Assembly: GCF_946886895.1 (NCBI RefSeq)
Contig: NZ_CAMPJO010000004.1
Span: 248,001-312,000, forward strand
Direction: 5' to 3'
DNA: 64,000 nt
Source: an uncultured Marinobacter sp.
Lineage (GTDB): Bacteria > Pseudomonadota > Gammaproteobacteria > Pseudomonadales > Oleiphilaceae
Below are positions 48,059 to 57,895 of the stretch, one piece after another; positions within the stretch are counted from its first letter, which is position 1; the number at the start of each line of letters is the position of its first letter. The notes under the pieces were generated by a model. It did not search any database, was not told where the DNA came from, and saw only the letters and a program-made list of their open reading frames with translations. A program made the translations under genes and the position numbers.

Positions 48059-49905
48059 CGTTCCTGACTGACCGTCCCGGACTGTGCTGCCACCGCCCGG
48101 TTCCGGCCCTCCGCCTTGGCCCGGTAAAGCGCTTCGTCGGCGCGCTCAAACAGCTCCCGCTGATCTTCACCACTGCCCAGGCAGGCGATGCCCGCGCTCA
48201 GGGTGATCCGGACATCCGACCCGTCGGGCGCCGGAACCGGTGTGTTTTTTATATCCTGAATCAGCGCGTTACACACATTCAGCGCGCCAGCGGTATCGGT
48301 GCCGGGTAGCAGAAGGGCGAACTCCTCGCCGCCAAAGCGGATGACAATATCCCGGGGTCGCTTCACATGCCGGGTCAGAATATCAGCAATGAACTGCAGG
48401 CAGGTGTCGCCGAAGCCGTGGCCCCAGGCGTCATTGACTGCCTTGAAATGATCGGCGTCCACCAGCGCCAGGGCGAGCGGGTGTCCGGTCCGGCGGGCTT
48501 CGGCGCATAGCTCCGGCAGACTATTGTCCATATGCCGGCGATTATAGAGCCCGGTCAGGGCGTCGTTCAGGCTCAGGGTTGCCAGCTTGCGATTGGCTTT
48601 CTCCAGTTGGCGCATGGTGTTGCGTAGCTGGGCCGTGCGCTCATGCACTTTGAATTCAAGGTCGGTCCGGGCGTTATGCTCCGCCGCCAGGAGTTTTTCA
48701 TTCAGCAGGCGCCAGCGCTGGACCATGGCGTAGTTGAGCAGCACCACCTGGCCGCCGATGGCAGCCTGCATAAGGGCTTCCCGGGCGATAAAGTCGGCCA
48801 GGTAGCCAAACGCTGCCAGTGCGTAGATCATGGCGCCGACAAACATCACCAGCCACGCCAGAATGTACCATTTGGCGGGCTGGTAGCCCTGCCTCAACCG
48901 CAGCAGCGCGACGGCAAACAGGCTGGCTATGACCGTCAGCGCCAGCACCGTGTTCAGCAGTATGGTCTTGCTGTAGGGCAGCACCAGCGAGAGCACCAGG
49001 AAGCCGACGCAGAACCAGGCCTGGGCTTTGAGGACCGTGTTGGCGATGGTGCCCGCGTCTATTTCCAGAAACGACCGGCCAAACAGCGTCATCGCCAGCG
49101 CGCAGAGCGCAAGGGAGAGGGGGATGGAGGTATTGGCAAACTCGGCGCTGGCGGGCCAGAAGTACTGGTTGGCAAAGCCTCCCATGGCGAACAGGAAAAG
49201 CCCCATGGCGGCCATGTAGAATGCGTTGTGGAAGTAGTACACGGTTCCCGAGCTGAAAAACAGCAGCATGTTGAAAATGGCAAAAACCAGCAGTGCGCCA
49301 TAGAACAGGCCATGGCCCAGTGTCAGGTGATTGCTTTCGGCAATGATCTCACCGGGGGTTTCCAGGGCCAGCGGAACATTCAGTGCCCCGCTGCTGCGAA
49401 CGCGAATGGTGATGGACCGGGACTCGCCGCTGTCGAGCGTCACTGGCAGTAGAAAATACCGGTAATCCAGGCCCCGGGATGCAAAGGGGTACTGATCTCC
49501 GGTTACAATGGCCTGCTCTGCGGGTTGGTCGGATTGCCAGAATGTGATTTCGTCCAGCAGCGGGTAGTTGAGCTTCAGGTACCAGAAGTCACGCGCAGGG
49601 CCGCTGTTCCTGATGTGCAGGTGAATCCAGTAAACCGATCTGGTGTGGCTGAACACCAGATCGTGGCCGCCAGCGGGTTGCCAGGGCAGGCTGGCCGGCA
49701 GTTCGTCCGGTGTCTTTGCGTTGTGGGCGGCATCGCCGGGTTTGGCTCTGTGGAAGCAGACGTAGTGCATCAGTGACTGGCGGGCGTCTGCATCGGCGGC
49801 GTCCAGAACGGGGCACTGGGAGCCAGGCTCCGGAGTGCTACCGACGGCAACGCCCAACGGCAGGCAGCAGAGCGTGATGAGTAGCAGACGCAAACAACGC
49901 GACAT
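48055..49905 (-). CDS. Diguanylate cyclase with 7TM-DISM sensor
   Basis: Membrane protein of 616 aa. A signal peptide (1-22) precedes a periplasmic beta-rich 7TMR-DISMED2-type domain (about 40-190), then seven helices (about 200-400), a short coiled coil and a C-terminal GGDEF domain. The active site is GGEEF and the inhibitory I-site RPRD lies five residues before it, so the enzyme should make cyclic di-GMP and be product-inhibited. No EAL domain. Start at 49905 places the signal peptide correctly; 49962 is an extension. Confidence 0.92.
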   Translation of the reverse strand: MSRCLRLLLITLCCLPLGVAVGSTPEPGSQCPVLDAADADARQSLMHYVCFHRAKPGDAAHNAKTPDELPASLPWQPAGGHDLVFSHTRSVYWIHLHIRNSGPARDFWYLKLNYPLLDEITFWQSDQPAEQAIVTGDQYPFASRGLDYRYFLLPVTLDSGESRSITIRVRSSGALNVPLALETPGEIIAESNHLTLGHGLFYGALLVFAIFNMLLFFSSGTVYYFHNAFYMAAMGLFLFAMGGFANQYFWPASAEFANTSIPLSLALCALAMTLFGRSFLEIDAGTIANTVLKAQAWFCVGFLVLSLVLPYSKTILLNTVLALTVIASLFAVALLRLRQGYQPAKWYILAWLVMFVGAMIYALAAFGYLADFIAREALMQAAIGGQVVLLNYAMVQRWRLLNEKLLAAEHNARTDLEFKVHERTAQLRNTMRQLEKANRKLATLSLNDALTGLYNRRHMDNSLPELCAEARRTGHPLALALVDADHFKAVNDAWGHGFGDTCLQFIADILTRHVKRPRDIVIRFGGEEFALLLPGTDTAGALNVCNALIQDIKNTPVPAPDGSDVRITLSAGIACLGSGEDQRELFERADEALYRAKAEGRNRAVAAQSGTVSQER

Positions 49906-50024
49906 CAGAGAGTCCCAGTGAGAACAGAGTCTGGGAGTGTAGCCAATGTGCACAATTCCCACTGTTAAACAGTTTGAAATTTAGTGCGTCGTCACAGTCA
50001 GTCGCGCCAGACAACAGGAATGGC

Positions 50025-51101
50025 ATGGAACAGGTACTTGCATTTTGCCGGCCCGGGTTCGAAACCGAGGCGGGCCGGGAACTCACGGACAGCGCACTGG
50101 GCCAGGGGCTGTTCGGATATTTTGAGCCAGACCGGGGCGAGGGCCGGGTGTGGTTCATACTCGGTGGTCCGGAGCCCGCGGATGAATTGATGGCCCGGGT
50201 TGCCCTGGAGAACCTGGTCTTCGTCCGGGACTGGTTCGTGGTGCTGGGGTCCCTGCCGTTGCCGGAACAGGATCGGGTGGGCGCAGTCGTCAAGGGTGTG
50301 CAGGCACTGGAGCGGGGTTATCCGGGCTGTGCCAGGGTGGAAGTGCGGGTTGGCGAGAATAACGCCGACCGGGATCTCGGTAACTTTGCCCGGAAATGGG
50401 TGGCACCGCTGTCACGGGGCTTACGGGGAGCGGGGCTGCTCAGGGAGGACCCGTCATTGGCATCGCCCGCCCGTCTCGAGGTTCTGCTGCCGGATTTCCA
50501 GAAAGCCATTGTCGGATTCAGCCTGGCCGGAAACCGTGCCCGTTATGTCGGCGGCATTCCACGGCTTCGGCTGTCGTCGTCGGCGCCCAGCCGGTCTGCG
50601 CTGAAGCTGGAAGAGGCCTGGAAGGTATTTTTGCCGGAGGACACCGCGCTGGCGTATCTTGGTGGTGGCAAGAAAGCGGCGGATCTGGGGGCGGCTCCGG
50701 GGGGCTGGACCTGGCAACTGGTTCGCCAGGGCATGCTGGTCACGGCAGTGGATAATGGCCCGATGAACGCCGAGCTCATGGCGTCGGGGCAGGTGGAGCA
50801 TGTTGAAGCCGACGGTTACAACTGGCGGCCTAAACGGGCCCTCGACTGGATGGTGTGCGATATTGTTGATCAGCCCCGTAAAACCGCCAGCCTTGCCGTG
50901 GCCTGGATGAGTGCAGGGTTGTGCCGCTTTGCGGTGTTCAATCTCAAACTACCCATGAAAAAGCGTTACGACGAGTGGTTGATCTGCCGTGATATTATCC
51001 GGGACGGCCTGGATCAGGCGGGCATCGGATTCGTGCTCAAGGCCCGGCACCTCTATCATGACCGTGAGGAGATAACCTGCTTCCTGGAGCGGACGGGCTA
51101 G
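50025..51101 (+). CDS. rlmM: 23S rRNA 2'-O-ribose methyltransferase RlmM
   Basis: SAM-dependent enzyme methylating C2498 of 23S rRNA, 358 aa. An N-terminal THUMP-like domain opens with MEQVLAFCRPGFETEAGREL. The Rossmann methyltransferase part has ADLGAAPGGWTWQLV with the SAM motif, VEADGYNWRP and DWMVCDIVDQP, and a late catalytic lysine in NLKLPMKKRYDEW. The ATG at 50025 with AGGA upstream was preferred to 49974. Confidence 0.95.
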   Translation: MEQVLAFCRPGFETEAGRELTDSALGQGLFGYFEPDRGEGRVWFILGGPEPADELMARVALENLVFVRDWFVVLGSLPLPEQDRVGAVVKGVQALERGYPGCARVEVRVGENNADRDLGNFARKWVAPLSRGLRGAGLLREDPSLASPARLEVLLPDFQKAIVGFSLAGNRARYVGGIPRLRLSSSAPSRSALKLEEAWKVFLPEDTALAYLGGGKKAADLGAAPGGWTWQLVRQGMLVTAVDNGPMNAELMASGQVEHVEADGYNWRPKRALDWMVCDIVDQPRKTASLAVAWMSAGLCRFAVFNLKLPMKKRYDEWLICRDIIRDGLDQAGIGFVLKARHLYHDREEITCFLERTG

Positions 51102-51108
51102 TCCGTCA

Positions 51109-51399
51109 TCAGACAGCACTTTGCTGGAGCACGGTGATGTGTTCGTCCCGGTCCATCATGGGGACCAGCTCGGTCATCAGATCCTTGCGGTCCTCGGAGT
51201 GGTACCACCGATCCCAGTCCGCTTCGCTGCGCCAGTTGGCCAGGGTGATCCTGTGATTGGGGTCCAGGCTGTCGATCAGGGTTTCCCCGGAAATGAAGCC
51301 GGACGCACCCACGGCCTGCTGCAACACCCGGCGGGCGCGCTCTTCATAGGCGGACTCCAAGGTTTCAGCGATATGGCGTTCAATCAATACCCGAATCAT
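51109..51399 (-). CDS. Antibiotic biosynthesis monooxygenase-domain protein
   Basis: Protein of 96 aa with a ferredoxin-like ABM fold (MIRVLIERHIAETLESAYEE, later DWDRWYHSEDRKDL). Members are small haem or quinone oxygenases or proteins of unknown role. The start at 51399 has GGAGG directly upstream. It is between rlmM and tusA, convergent with the first. No substrate can be named. Confidence 0.8.
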   Translation of the reverse strand: MIRVLIERHIAETLESAYEERARRVLQQAVGASGFISGETLIDSLDPNHRITLANWRSEADWDRWYHSEDRKDLMTELVPMMDRDEHITVLQQSAV

Positions 51400-51483
51400 G
51401 ATGACCTCCGCTTTTTTGCTCGGTATAAACAATAAATTAGCACGTATTCCTGAAAATTCAGGTGGAACAACAGGAGAAGCTTT

Positions 51484-51723
51484 TTGACCGACGTCGAGTA
51501 CCACGCCGAACTGGATGCCCGGGGCCTGTTTTGCCCGGAACCGGTGATGATGCTTCATAACCGCATTAACGATGTGGCTCCGGGCGAGTTGCTGCGGGTG
51601 GTGGCGACGGATCCGTCCACCACCCGGGATATTCCGCGATTCTGTCAGTTCCTGGGCCATGAACTGGTCCGTGAGACAGAATGCGAGGGTGAATTCGTCT
51701 ACCTGATTCGTCGAGGTGGGTGA
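51484..51723 (+). CDS. tusA: Sulfur carrier protein TusA
   Basis: Sulfur-relay protein of 79 aa that carries persulfide to TusBCD and other acceptors. The motif ARGLFCPEPVMM (Cys at about 17) and the SirA/TusA alpha-beta pattern are present. The start is TTG at 51484, supported by AGGAGAAGC just before and no nearby ATG. It is divergent from the ABM gene and convergent with dsbD. Confidence 0.93.
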   Translation: MTDVEYHAELDARGLFCPEPVMMLHNRINDVAPGELLRVVATDPSTTRDIPRFCQFLGHELVRETECEGEFVYLIRRGG

Positions 51724-51733
51724 CTCCGGCGTT

Positions 51734-53626
51734 TCAGCCGTCCAGTGGCAGTGACTGGAGGTGGGCCATGAATTCATCCCGGTCCATCTCGCCCAGCACC
51801 CGCTGGCCCGTCATTTCCTGGCCCTGGGCATTGTAGAACAGGATCGCCGGCGGGCCGAACAGTCCCAGCCTGTCCAACAGCGCCTGTTGCTCCGGTGTGT
51901 TGTCGGTCAGGTCAATCTGGAGCAACGTAAACGGCGCCAGGGCCTGGATGACCTGGCGGTCCGAGAAAACGTTGCGCTCCATGACCTTGCAGGAGATGCA
52001 CCAGTCCGCGTAGAAATCCAGCATCACCGGCCGGCCCTCGTCTTGTGCCTTGTCAAGCCGTCTGGCAATGTCGTCGGGGCTCTCCACCCGGGTGAAGCCG
52101 GCGTGTGAGGCATTGGCTGCGCCGCCCTCGGCGTCAGCGGACGTGAACGGCGCCAGCGGGTTCAGTGGATCGCTGGCGCCGCCCATGGCGCCGGCCAGCA
52201 GGGCCAGCCCGTAGGCAAAGAGAATCAGGCCAAACCCTTTGCGGGTTCGCTCCCAGCCCGCCCTGGCGGCATCGAAGGCGCCCAACTGCACTCCGGTTAC
52301 CGCGACCAGTATCCCCCACAGGGTCAGGGCCAGCCAGCCCGGAACCAGGCGTTCCACGAGCCAGACGGCGACCGCCAGCAGCATGACACCGTAAACGTGC
52401 TTGACCGTGGTCATCCAGTGTCCGGTCGTTGGTAACAGTCTGCGGCCGCCCACCGCGACCAGGATCAGGGGAATCCCCATGCCGATGCCCATGGAAAACA
52501 GGGCGATACCCCCGACAACGGCATCCTGGGTTGTGGAAATATAAAGCAGGCTCCCCGCCAGTGGTGCAGAGACGCAGGGGGACACAATCAGCGCGGACAG
52601 CGCGCCAATACCAAAAATGCTGACAATCCGGCCACCGGTCAGCCGGTGGCTGGCGTTACTCAGGGGGTTCCGGATAAACCGGGGCAGCTGGATTTCAAAC
52701 AGGTCGAACATCGACAAGGCGAAAACCAGAAACAGCAGGGCGAAGATGCCCAGCACCCACGGCGATTGCAATTGCGCCTGGAGATTGAAGCTGGCGCCCA
52801 GCAGCCCGGTGAGTACACCCGCGGCGGCATAGGTCAGCGCCATGCCGAGGACATAACTGCCGGACAGTAGCAACGCCTGGCCGGTGGTCCGTGTGGTACG
52901 GCCAGACACCAGTGACGAAATAATCGGCACCATCGGTAGCACGCAGGGCGTAAAGGTCAGCCCCAGACCCAGGAGCAGGAACACGCCGGCGATAACCGCC
53001 ATCGATTGCCGGTCCAGAAAGCCGGCCAGGCCGGTGGCGGAGTCGGTATCGGGCGCACCGGCCTGGTCAGGTGCCCGAGGGTTCGTGGCTGCGGTGGCCG
53101 CAGGCGCGCCCTGGCCCCGGTAAAACAGCACGTCGCGGGTTTGCGGCGGATAGCACAGTCCGGCTTTGGCGCAGCCCTGATAGGTCACTTCCAGGCGTGC
53201 CTCGCGGACACCCTCGGGCAACCGGACCGGAACCCGGGCGGTCACGGGGTCAAAAAATACCGTGGTCTTCCCGAAATACTCATCTTCGGTGTCTGTGCCC
53301 CGGGCGGAAAATGCAATCTCACCCAGGGCGGTGTCCGAAGACGCCGCCCGGACGCTGATCCGTTCACGGTACAGGTAGTGCCCGGGCGTGATATCCCAGG
53401 ACAGAACCACGGCGTCGTTGTCCGTGGTGTAACTGAAGGGCAGGGCCTCGTCGACCGGCAGAAACCCGCTGCCCTGGCCGCCGAACAGGGACCCGCCGGT
53501 ACCATTGCCCAGGGCCAGGGCCGCACCACTCACTACCAGCAACAGGAAAAGCGTAACGAGACGGATCAAGCCCGCGACGGGACTGTTTGTCAGCGCCTTG
53601 ACGACTGCGTGGATTAAGGCGTTCAT
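51734..53626 (-). CDS. dsbD: Thiol:disulfide interchange protein DsbD
   Basis: Inner-membrane protein of 630 aa that moves electrons from thioredoxin to the periplasm. A signal peptide (about 1-40) precedes the periplasmic alpha domain with GCAKAGLCYPPQ. The membrane domain of eight helices has TPCVLPM and SPCVSAPLAG. The C-terminal thioredoxin-like domain has DWCISCKVME. All three Cys pairs are present. The start 53626 gives the signal peptide directly; the longer form to 53770 is rejected. Confidence 0.95.
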   Translation of the reverse strand: MNALIHAVVKALTNSPVAGLIRLVTLFLLLVVSGAALALGNGTGGSLFGGQGSGFLPVDEALPFSYTTDNDAVVLSWDITPGHYLYRERISVRAASSDTALGEIAFSARGTDTEDEYFGKTTVFFDPVTARVPVRLPEGVREARLEVTYQGCAKAGLCYPPQTRDVLFYRGQGAPAATAATNPRAPDQAGAPDTDSATGLAGFLDRQSMAVIAGVFLLLGLGLTFTPCVLPMVPIISSLVSGRTTRTTGQALLLSGSYVLGMALTYAAAGVLTGLLGASFNLQAQLQSPWVLGIFALLFLVFALSMFDLFEIQLPRFIRNPLSNASHRLTGGRIVSIFGIGALSALIVSPCVSAPLAGSLLYISTTQDAVVGGIALFSMGIGMGIPLILVAVGGRRLLPTTGHWMTTVKHVYGVMLLAVAVWLVERLVPGWLALTLWGILVAVTGVQLGAFDAARAGWERTRKGFGLILFAYGLALLAGAMGGASDPLNPLAPFTSADAEGGAANASHAGFTRVESPDDIARRLDKAQDEGRPVMLDFYADWCISCKVMERNVFSDRQVIQALAPFTLLQIDLTDNTPEQQALLDRLGLFGPPAILFYNAQGQEMTGQRVLGEMDRDEFMAHLQSLPLDG

Positions 53627-53780
53627 GAAGTTTAAATGTTCCCCGTGGCTGATATCCGGTGTTCCGCCAACCGCTGGGATCGCGGGTGCTGGCGGGGTAG
53701 CCGTGAAAGCGGTGGACCTATGGTTGCGCTCAAAGTTCCCTCTGGTATTGAAGCGGGTAAAGTCGCACAATAGCCACCCA

Positions 53781-54362
53781 ATGAATCACTGTCCAAACGA
53801 TCTTATCATGCTGTTTAATGACCTGTTCCGGGAGACCTGCCGGACCATTCTGGTCAGGGGCGGCGACGAACCCGAGTACCGGCCGGCCACTGGGCCCGAT
53901 GAGCTCGCCCGGGTCAGGTTTGCACATGGCTATTATGCCAGCGCTTTGCATGAAATCAGCCACTGGTGTATCGCGGGTGAGCATCGGCGCACACTTCACG
54001 ACTACGGCTACTGGTACTGTCCTGACGGTCGAACGGCGTCGCAACAGTTGGCTTTTGAGCAGGCGGAGGTCAAGCCGCAGGCGATTGAATGGCTGTTTTC
54101 CGTGGCGGCAGGCTCACGCTTTCACATCAGCGTGGATAACCTGGCCGGGCAGGGTGCGGCCGATGACAGCGGTTTCCGACAGCGGGTAACGGACCAGGCA
54201 GAGCGTTACCTGGCTCGGGGCCTTCCGCAACGGGCGCAGGCCTTCCTTGATACGCTGACAACATTTTACGGTACCGGAGACAGCTACACAGACGCCTGGC
54301 GGCGCGATGCCCGGCGAGTTGCTCCGTGCGATCCCGAATCCGGACATTCCAAGGAAAACTGA
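53781..54362 (+). CDS. epmC: Elongation factor P hydroxylase EpmC
   Basis: Protein of 193 aa, YfcM/EpmC family, that hydroxylates the beta-lysyl-lysine of elongation factor P. The motif ALHEISHWCIAGEHRR (HExxH near 55-60) and DYGYWYCPDGRTASQQ are typical. It begins at ATG 53781 (MNHCPNDL); an earlier in-frame ATG at 53505 overlaps dsbD antisense and is rejected. It leads directly into rhlB after 6 bp. Confidence 0.9.
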   Translation: MNHCPNDLIMLFNDLFRETCRTILVRGGDEPEYRPATGPDELARVRFAHGYYASALHEISHWCIAGEHRRTLHDYGYWYCPDGRTASQQLAFEQAEVKPQAIEWLFSVAAGSRFHISVDNLAGQGAADDSGFRQRVTDQAERYLARGLPQRAQAFLDTLTTFYGTGDSYTDAWRRDARRVAPCDPESGHSKEN

Positions 54363-54368
54363 GACTCT

Positions 54369-55652
54369 ATGACATCTGAATCAAAACACACAGGCGATTT
54401 GCGGTTCAGTGATCTGCACCTGGACAAACGACTGCTGGACGCCATTACCGCTATCGGCTTTGAATACTGTACCCCCATTCAGGCGGAGACCCTGCCCTGG
54501 ACCCTGGCGTGCGAAGACCTGATTGGCCAGGCCCAGACCGGTACGGGCAAGACTGCGGCTTTTCTGATCACCGCCATTCAGAGTCTGCTGGAAACACCGA
54601 TTCCCGACACCGAGCGGCACGCATCCGAACCCCGGGTTCTCGCCCTGGCGCCGACCCGGGAACTGGCCATGCAGATTGCCAAGGATGCGGAGCAGTTATG
54701 CCAGCACACCGGCCATAACGTTGTGACCGTCGTGGGCGGCATGAACTACGACAAGCAGCGCGATCAGTTGCAGAATGAAATTGTCGATATCCTAGTGGCA
54801 ACACCCGGCCGGCTGATTGATTTTCTCGGGTCCCAGGACGTGTTCCTGGACCAGTTGGACATCCTGATTCTGGATGAAGCCGATCGCATGCTCGATATGG
54901 GCTTTATTCCCGATGTGAAGCGAATCATCCGCAAGTGCACGCCCAAGGATGACCGCCAGACCCTGCTGTTCAGCGCCACGTTCAATCAGGATGTGCTCAA
55001 CCTGGCCTCCATGTGGACCAGCAATGCCGAGTTCGTGGAGATCGAGCCGGAACAGAAAACCGCTGAGCGGGTGGAGCAAACGGTCTATCTGGTAGGGGAC
55101 GATGAAAAACTTCCGGTGCTGGTGAATTACCTGAAACGCCCGGAAGTGGAGAAAGCCCTGGTGTTCGCCAATCGCCGGGACCAGTGTCGCGACCTCGATG
55201 AAGACCTTCGCAACCAGGGTGTGAAGGTTGCGCTGATGTCTGGCGAAATTGCCCAGAACAAACGCCTGAAAACCCTGGATCAGTTCAAGAATGGCAGCAT
55301 TCAGGTGCTGGTGGCGACGGATGTGGCGGGCCGGGGTATCCACGTCAATGGCGTTACCCACGTATTCAACTACAACCTGCCGGACAACGCCGAGGATTAC
55401 GTGCACCGGATCGGGCGCACTGGCCGTGCGGGCAAACATGGGGTTTCGGTGAGTTTTGCCGGTGAAGACGATTCGTTCGCGCTGCCGGCGATCGAAGCCT
55501 ACATCAGCCAGAAACTGAAAACCGCGGTGCCGGATGAGTCGTTGATGACTGCCATGGACAACCCGCCCATCACCCGGAAACGGGGCCGACGCCCCCAGGG
55601 GCAAGGCTCCCGAGGGCACGGCGGGCGGCCACAGAGACAGCGCCGGAACTGA
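54369..55652 (+). CDS. rhlB: DEAD-box ATP-dependent RNA helicase, RhlB type
   Basis: RNA helicase of 427 aa. The Q motif FEYCTPIQAETLP, Walker A AQTGTGKTAA, DEAD, SATFN, ARGxD-like VATDVAGRGIHV and HRIGRTGRAG are in order. The last 35 residues are basic and Gly/Arg rich. Size and spacing resemble RhlB of the RNA degradosome; RhlE-type helicases are the alternative. It follows epmC in the same direction. Confidence 0.88.
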   Translation: MTSESKHTGDLRFSDLHLDKRLLDAITAIGFEYCTPIQAETLPWTLACEDLIGQAQTGTGKTAAFLITAIQSLLETPIPDTERHASEPRVLALAPTRELAMQIAKDAEQLCQHTGHNVVTVVGGMNYDKQRDQLQNEIVDILVATPGRLIDFLGSQDVFLDQLDILILDEADRMLDMGFIPDVKRIIRKCTPKDDRQTLLFSATFNQDVLNLASMWTSNAEFVEIEPEQKTAERVEQTVYLVGDDEKLPVLVNYLKRPEVEKALVFANRRDQCRDLDEDLRNQGVKVALMSGEIAQNKRLKTLDQFKNGSIQVLVATDVAGRGIHVNGVTHVFNYNLPDNAEDYVHRIGRTGRAGKHGVSVSFAGEDDSFALPAIEAYISQKLKTAVPDESLMTAMDNPPITRKRGRRPQGQGSRGHGGRPQRQRRN

Positions 55653-55668
55653 GGGGCAACGAGGCACT

Positions 55669-56826
55669 ATGCAGATCGTAGCGGACGAAAACATTCCATT
55701 ACTGGACTCCTTCTTCAGTGATATTGGCAACATCCGCCGTGTGCCGGGGCGGACCATGACCGCCGCCGATGTGCAGGATGCGGACGTGCTGCTGGTGCGG
55801 TCGGTCACCCGGGTGAACCGGGAACTGCTGGAAGGCAGTCGCGTCCGCTTTGTCGGTACCGCGACCATCGGAACCGATCATATCGATATCGGGTGGCTGG
55901 CGCAGGCGGGCATCACCTTCATGGCGGCGCCCGGCTGCAATGCCAGCAGCGTTGCCGAATACCTGCTGTCGGTTCTGTCACTTCATGCCGAACACCGGGG
56001 CCTCGACGACTGGTCCCGGCTCAGCGTCGGTATTGTGGGTGTTGGTAACGTGGGGGGGGAACTGGCGAGAAAACTGGACCGGTTGGGGTTCAGGGTCCGG
56101 CTCTGTGACCCGCCCCGGGAAGAGCGCGAGGAGAGTGGTGAGCAGGCGTTTGTCTCGCTGCAGGAGGCGATGGCCTGTGATGTCGTGACCCTGCACACCC
56201 CGTTGACGCCCCGCGATCAGCGGCACGGCACCTTCCACATGCTGGGCGGACAGGAACTGGCGGCGATGGGGGCAGGGCAGCTTCTGGTCAACACCGGGCG
56301 TGGTGAAGTCATTGACACCCAGGCATTACAGGCCCGGCTTGATCAGGCCAATGCGCCCCGTGTGGCTCTTGATGTCTGGGAACAGGAACCCCGAATTAAC
56401 CCGGATTTATTGGACAAGGTGTGGCTGGGCACGCCTCACATTGCCGGCTACAGCCTTGAGGGCAAAGTTCAGGGCACGGAGATGGTTTACCAGGCCCTGT
56501 GTCGCTTCCTTGGGCTTCCGGCCCGCAAAAAAGCGGGTCAGTTCCTGCCGGAGCCAGCGCTCAGCAAATTATGCTTCACCAGTGCCGCCGATGAGCAGGG
56601 TGCCATTTGCACCGCCCTGCGGGCCTGTTATGACCCCCGGACCGACGACGCCCGCCTGCGTCTTGCAATGGGTGGGTCCGCGGATGACCGGGCAGCCGCC
56701 TTTGATCGTCTGCGACGGGATTACCCGGTCAGGCGCGAATGCTCCAGCCTGAAAGTGCAGTTGAAAGGAACCAGCCGGTCGCTGCAGGACAGTTTCCGCG
56801 CGGTCGGCTTTAAACTGAAAATCTGA
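55669..56826 (+). CDS. pdxB: Erythronate-4-phosphate dehydrogenase
   Basis: NAD-dependent dehydrogenase of 385 aa in pyridoxal-5'-phosphate synthesis. The N-terminus is MQIVADENIPLLDSFFSDIG. The nucleotide fold is VGIVGVGNVGGELARKLDRLG, and catalytic residues are in NTGRGEVIDT, DVWEQEP and GTPHIAGYSLEGK. The C-terminal 90 residues form the PdxB dimerisation domain that separates it from other hydroxyacid dehydrogenases. It is 16 bp after rhlB. Confidence 0.95.
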   Translation: MQIVADENIPLLDSFFSDIGNIRRVPGRTMTAADVQDADVLLVRSVTRVNRELLEGSRVRFVGTATIGTDHIDIGWLAQAGITFMAAPGCNASSVAEYLLSVLSLHAEHRGLDDWSRLSVGIVGVGNVGGELARKLDRLGFRVRLCDPPREEREESGEQAFVSLQEAMACDVVTLHTPLTPRDQRHGTFHMLGGQELAAMGAGQLLVNTGRGEVIDTQALQARLDQANAPRVALDVWEQEPRINPDLLDKVWLGTPHIAGYSLEGKVQGTEMVYQALCRFLGLPARKKAGQFLPEPALSKLCFTSAADEQGAICTALRACYDPRTDDARLRLAMGGSADDRAAAFDRLRRDYPVRRECSSLKVQLKGTSRSLQDSFRAVGFKLKI

Positions 56827-56842
56827 GCGCTTACCTTAAAGG

Positions 56843-57724
56843 TTACAGTGTTGCCTGCTCCAGCGCCCGGATACGGTCCTCAAGGGGCGGATGGGTCATG
56901 AACAGGCTGCCCAGGCCGCTCCGCGCTCCCCGGTTGATGCCGAACGCCTGAAGGGAATCCGGCATCTGGTCGGGTACTTCACTTTCCTGTCTGAGCCGCA
57001 CCAGGGCGCTGATCATGGCGGGCCGGCCCGCGAGCCGGGCACCGGCGATGTCAGCGCGGAACTCCCGACGACGGGAGAACCAGAACACGATGGTGCTGGC
57101 GAGGATACCGAGTACGACTTCGGCCACCAGGCTGACCACGAAGAAGCCGATGCCGTGACCGTTTTCATTCCGGAAGACCACGCGATCCACGAATGAGCCA
57201 ATGACCCGCGATGCAAAGATCACGAAGGTGTTTACCACGCCCTGAATCAGCGCCAGAGTGATCATGTCGCCGTTGGCGACGTGGCCGATCTCGTGGCCAA
57301 GCACCGCCCGGATCTCATCCTTGTTAAAACGTTGGAGCAGGCCTTCGCTGACCGCCACCAGAGCCTGATTTCGGTTCCAGCCGGTGGCAAATGCATTTGA
57401 TTGAGTGGCGGGGAATATCGCCACTTCGGGCATGCCAATGCCGGCATCCCGGGCCAACACGGTGACGGTTTCCATCAGCCAGCGCTCCGCCGACGTGCGG
57501 GGCGTATCAATAACCCTGGCTTTGGTGCTCCATTTCGCGATGGGCTTGGATATCAGCAACGAGACGATGGCGCCCGCAAAACCGAAAACCGCAGCAAAGG
57601 CCAGCAGAGAGCCATAGGCAATGCCGTTTTGGGCAAGGTAACTGTCAACCCCCAACAGCTGCAGCGTGACGCTGGCGACGATAATCACCGCCAGGTTAGT
57701 GGCCAGAAACAGCAAAATACGCAT
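56843..57724 (-). CDS. htpX: Membrane metalloprotease HtpX
   Basis: Zinc protease of 293 aa for inner-membrane protein quality control. Two N-terminal helices (about 3-24 and 38-58), the zinc site [13 protein letters not shown] (HEIGH), two further helices and the C-terminal [15 protein letters not shown]. The start 57724 ([13 protein letters not shown]) with GGGGAACTGAC upstream is the family start. Confidence 0.96.
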   Translation of the reverse strand: MRILLFLATNLAVIIVASVTLQLLGVDSYLAQNGIAYGSLLAFAAVFGFAGAIVSLLISKPIAKWSTKARVIDTPRTSAERWLMETVTVLARDAGIGMPEVAIFPATQSNAFATGWNRNQALVAVSEGLLQRFNKDEIRAVLGHEIGHVANGDMITLALIQGVVNTFVIFASRVIGSFVDRVVFRNENGHGIGFFVVSLVAEVVLGILASTIVFWFSRRREFRADIAGARLAGRPAMISALVRLRQESEVPDQMPDSLQAFGINRGARSGLGSLFMTHPPLEDRIRALEQATL

Positions 57725-57895
57725 GTCAGTTCCCCGGATAGTCTGATGGTCACGGTCAGGCGCGGTGTACCGCACCAATGGCCCGCCGTTCAGACCTCAA
57801 TATGCGGCCGGGGTTCACCGCTTCAACGGCCTTACCGCAATTTAATGCTTGGCGGAGTGACGAGCCAGGAGTGACGACTTGCTGTTGGCTGAGAG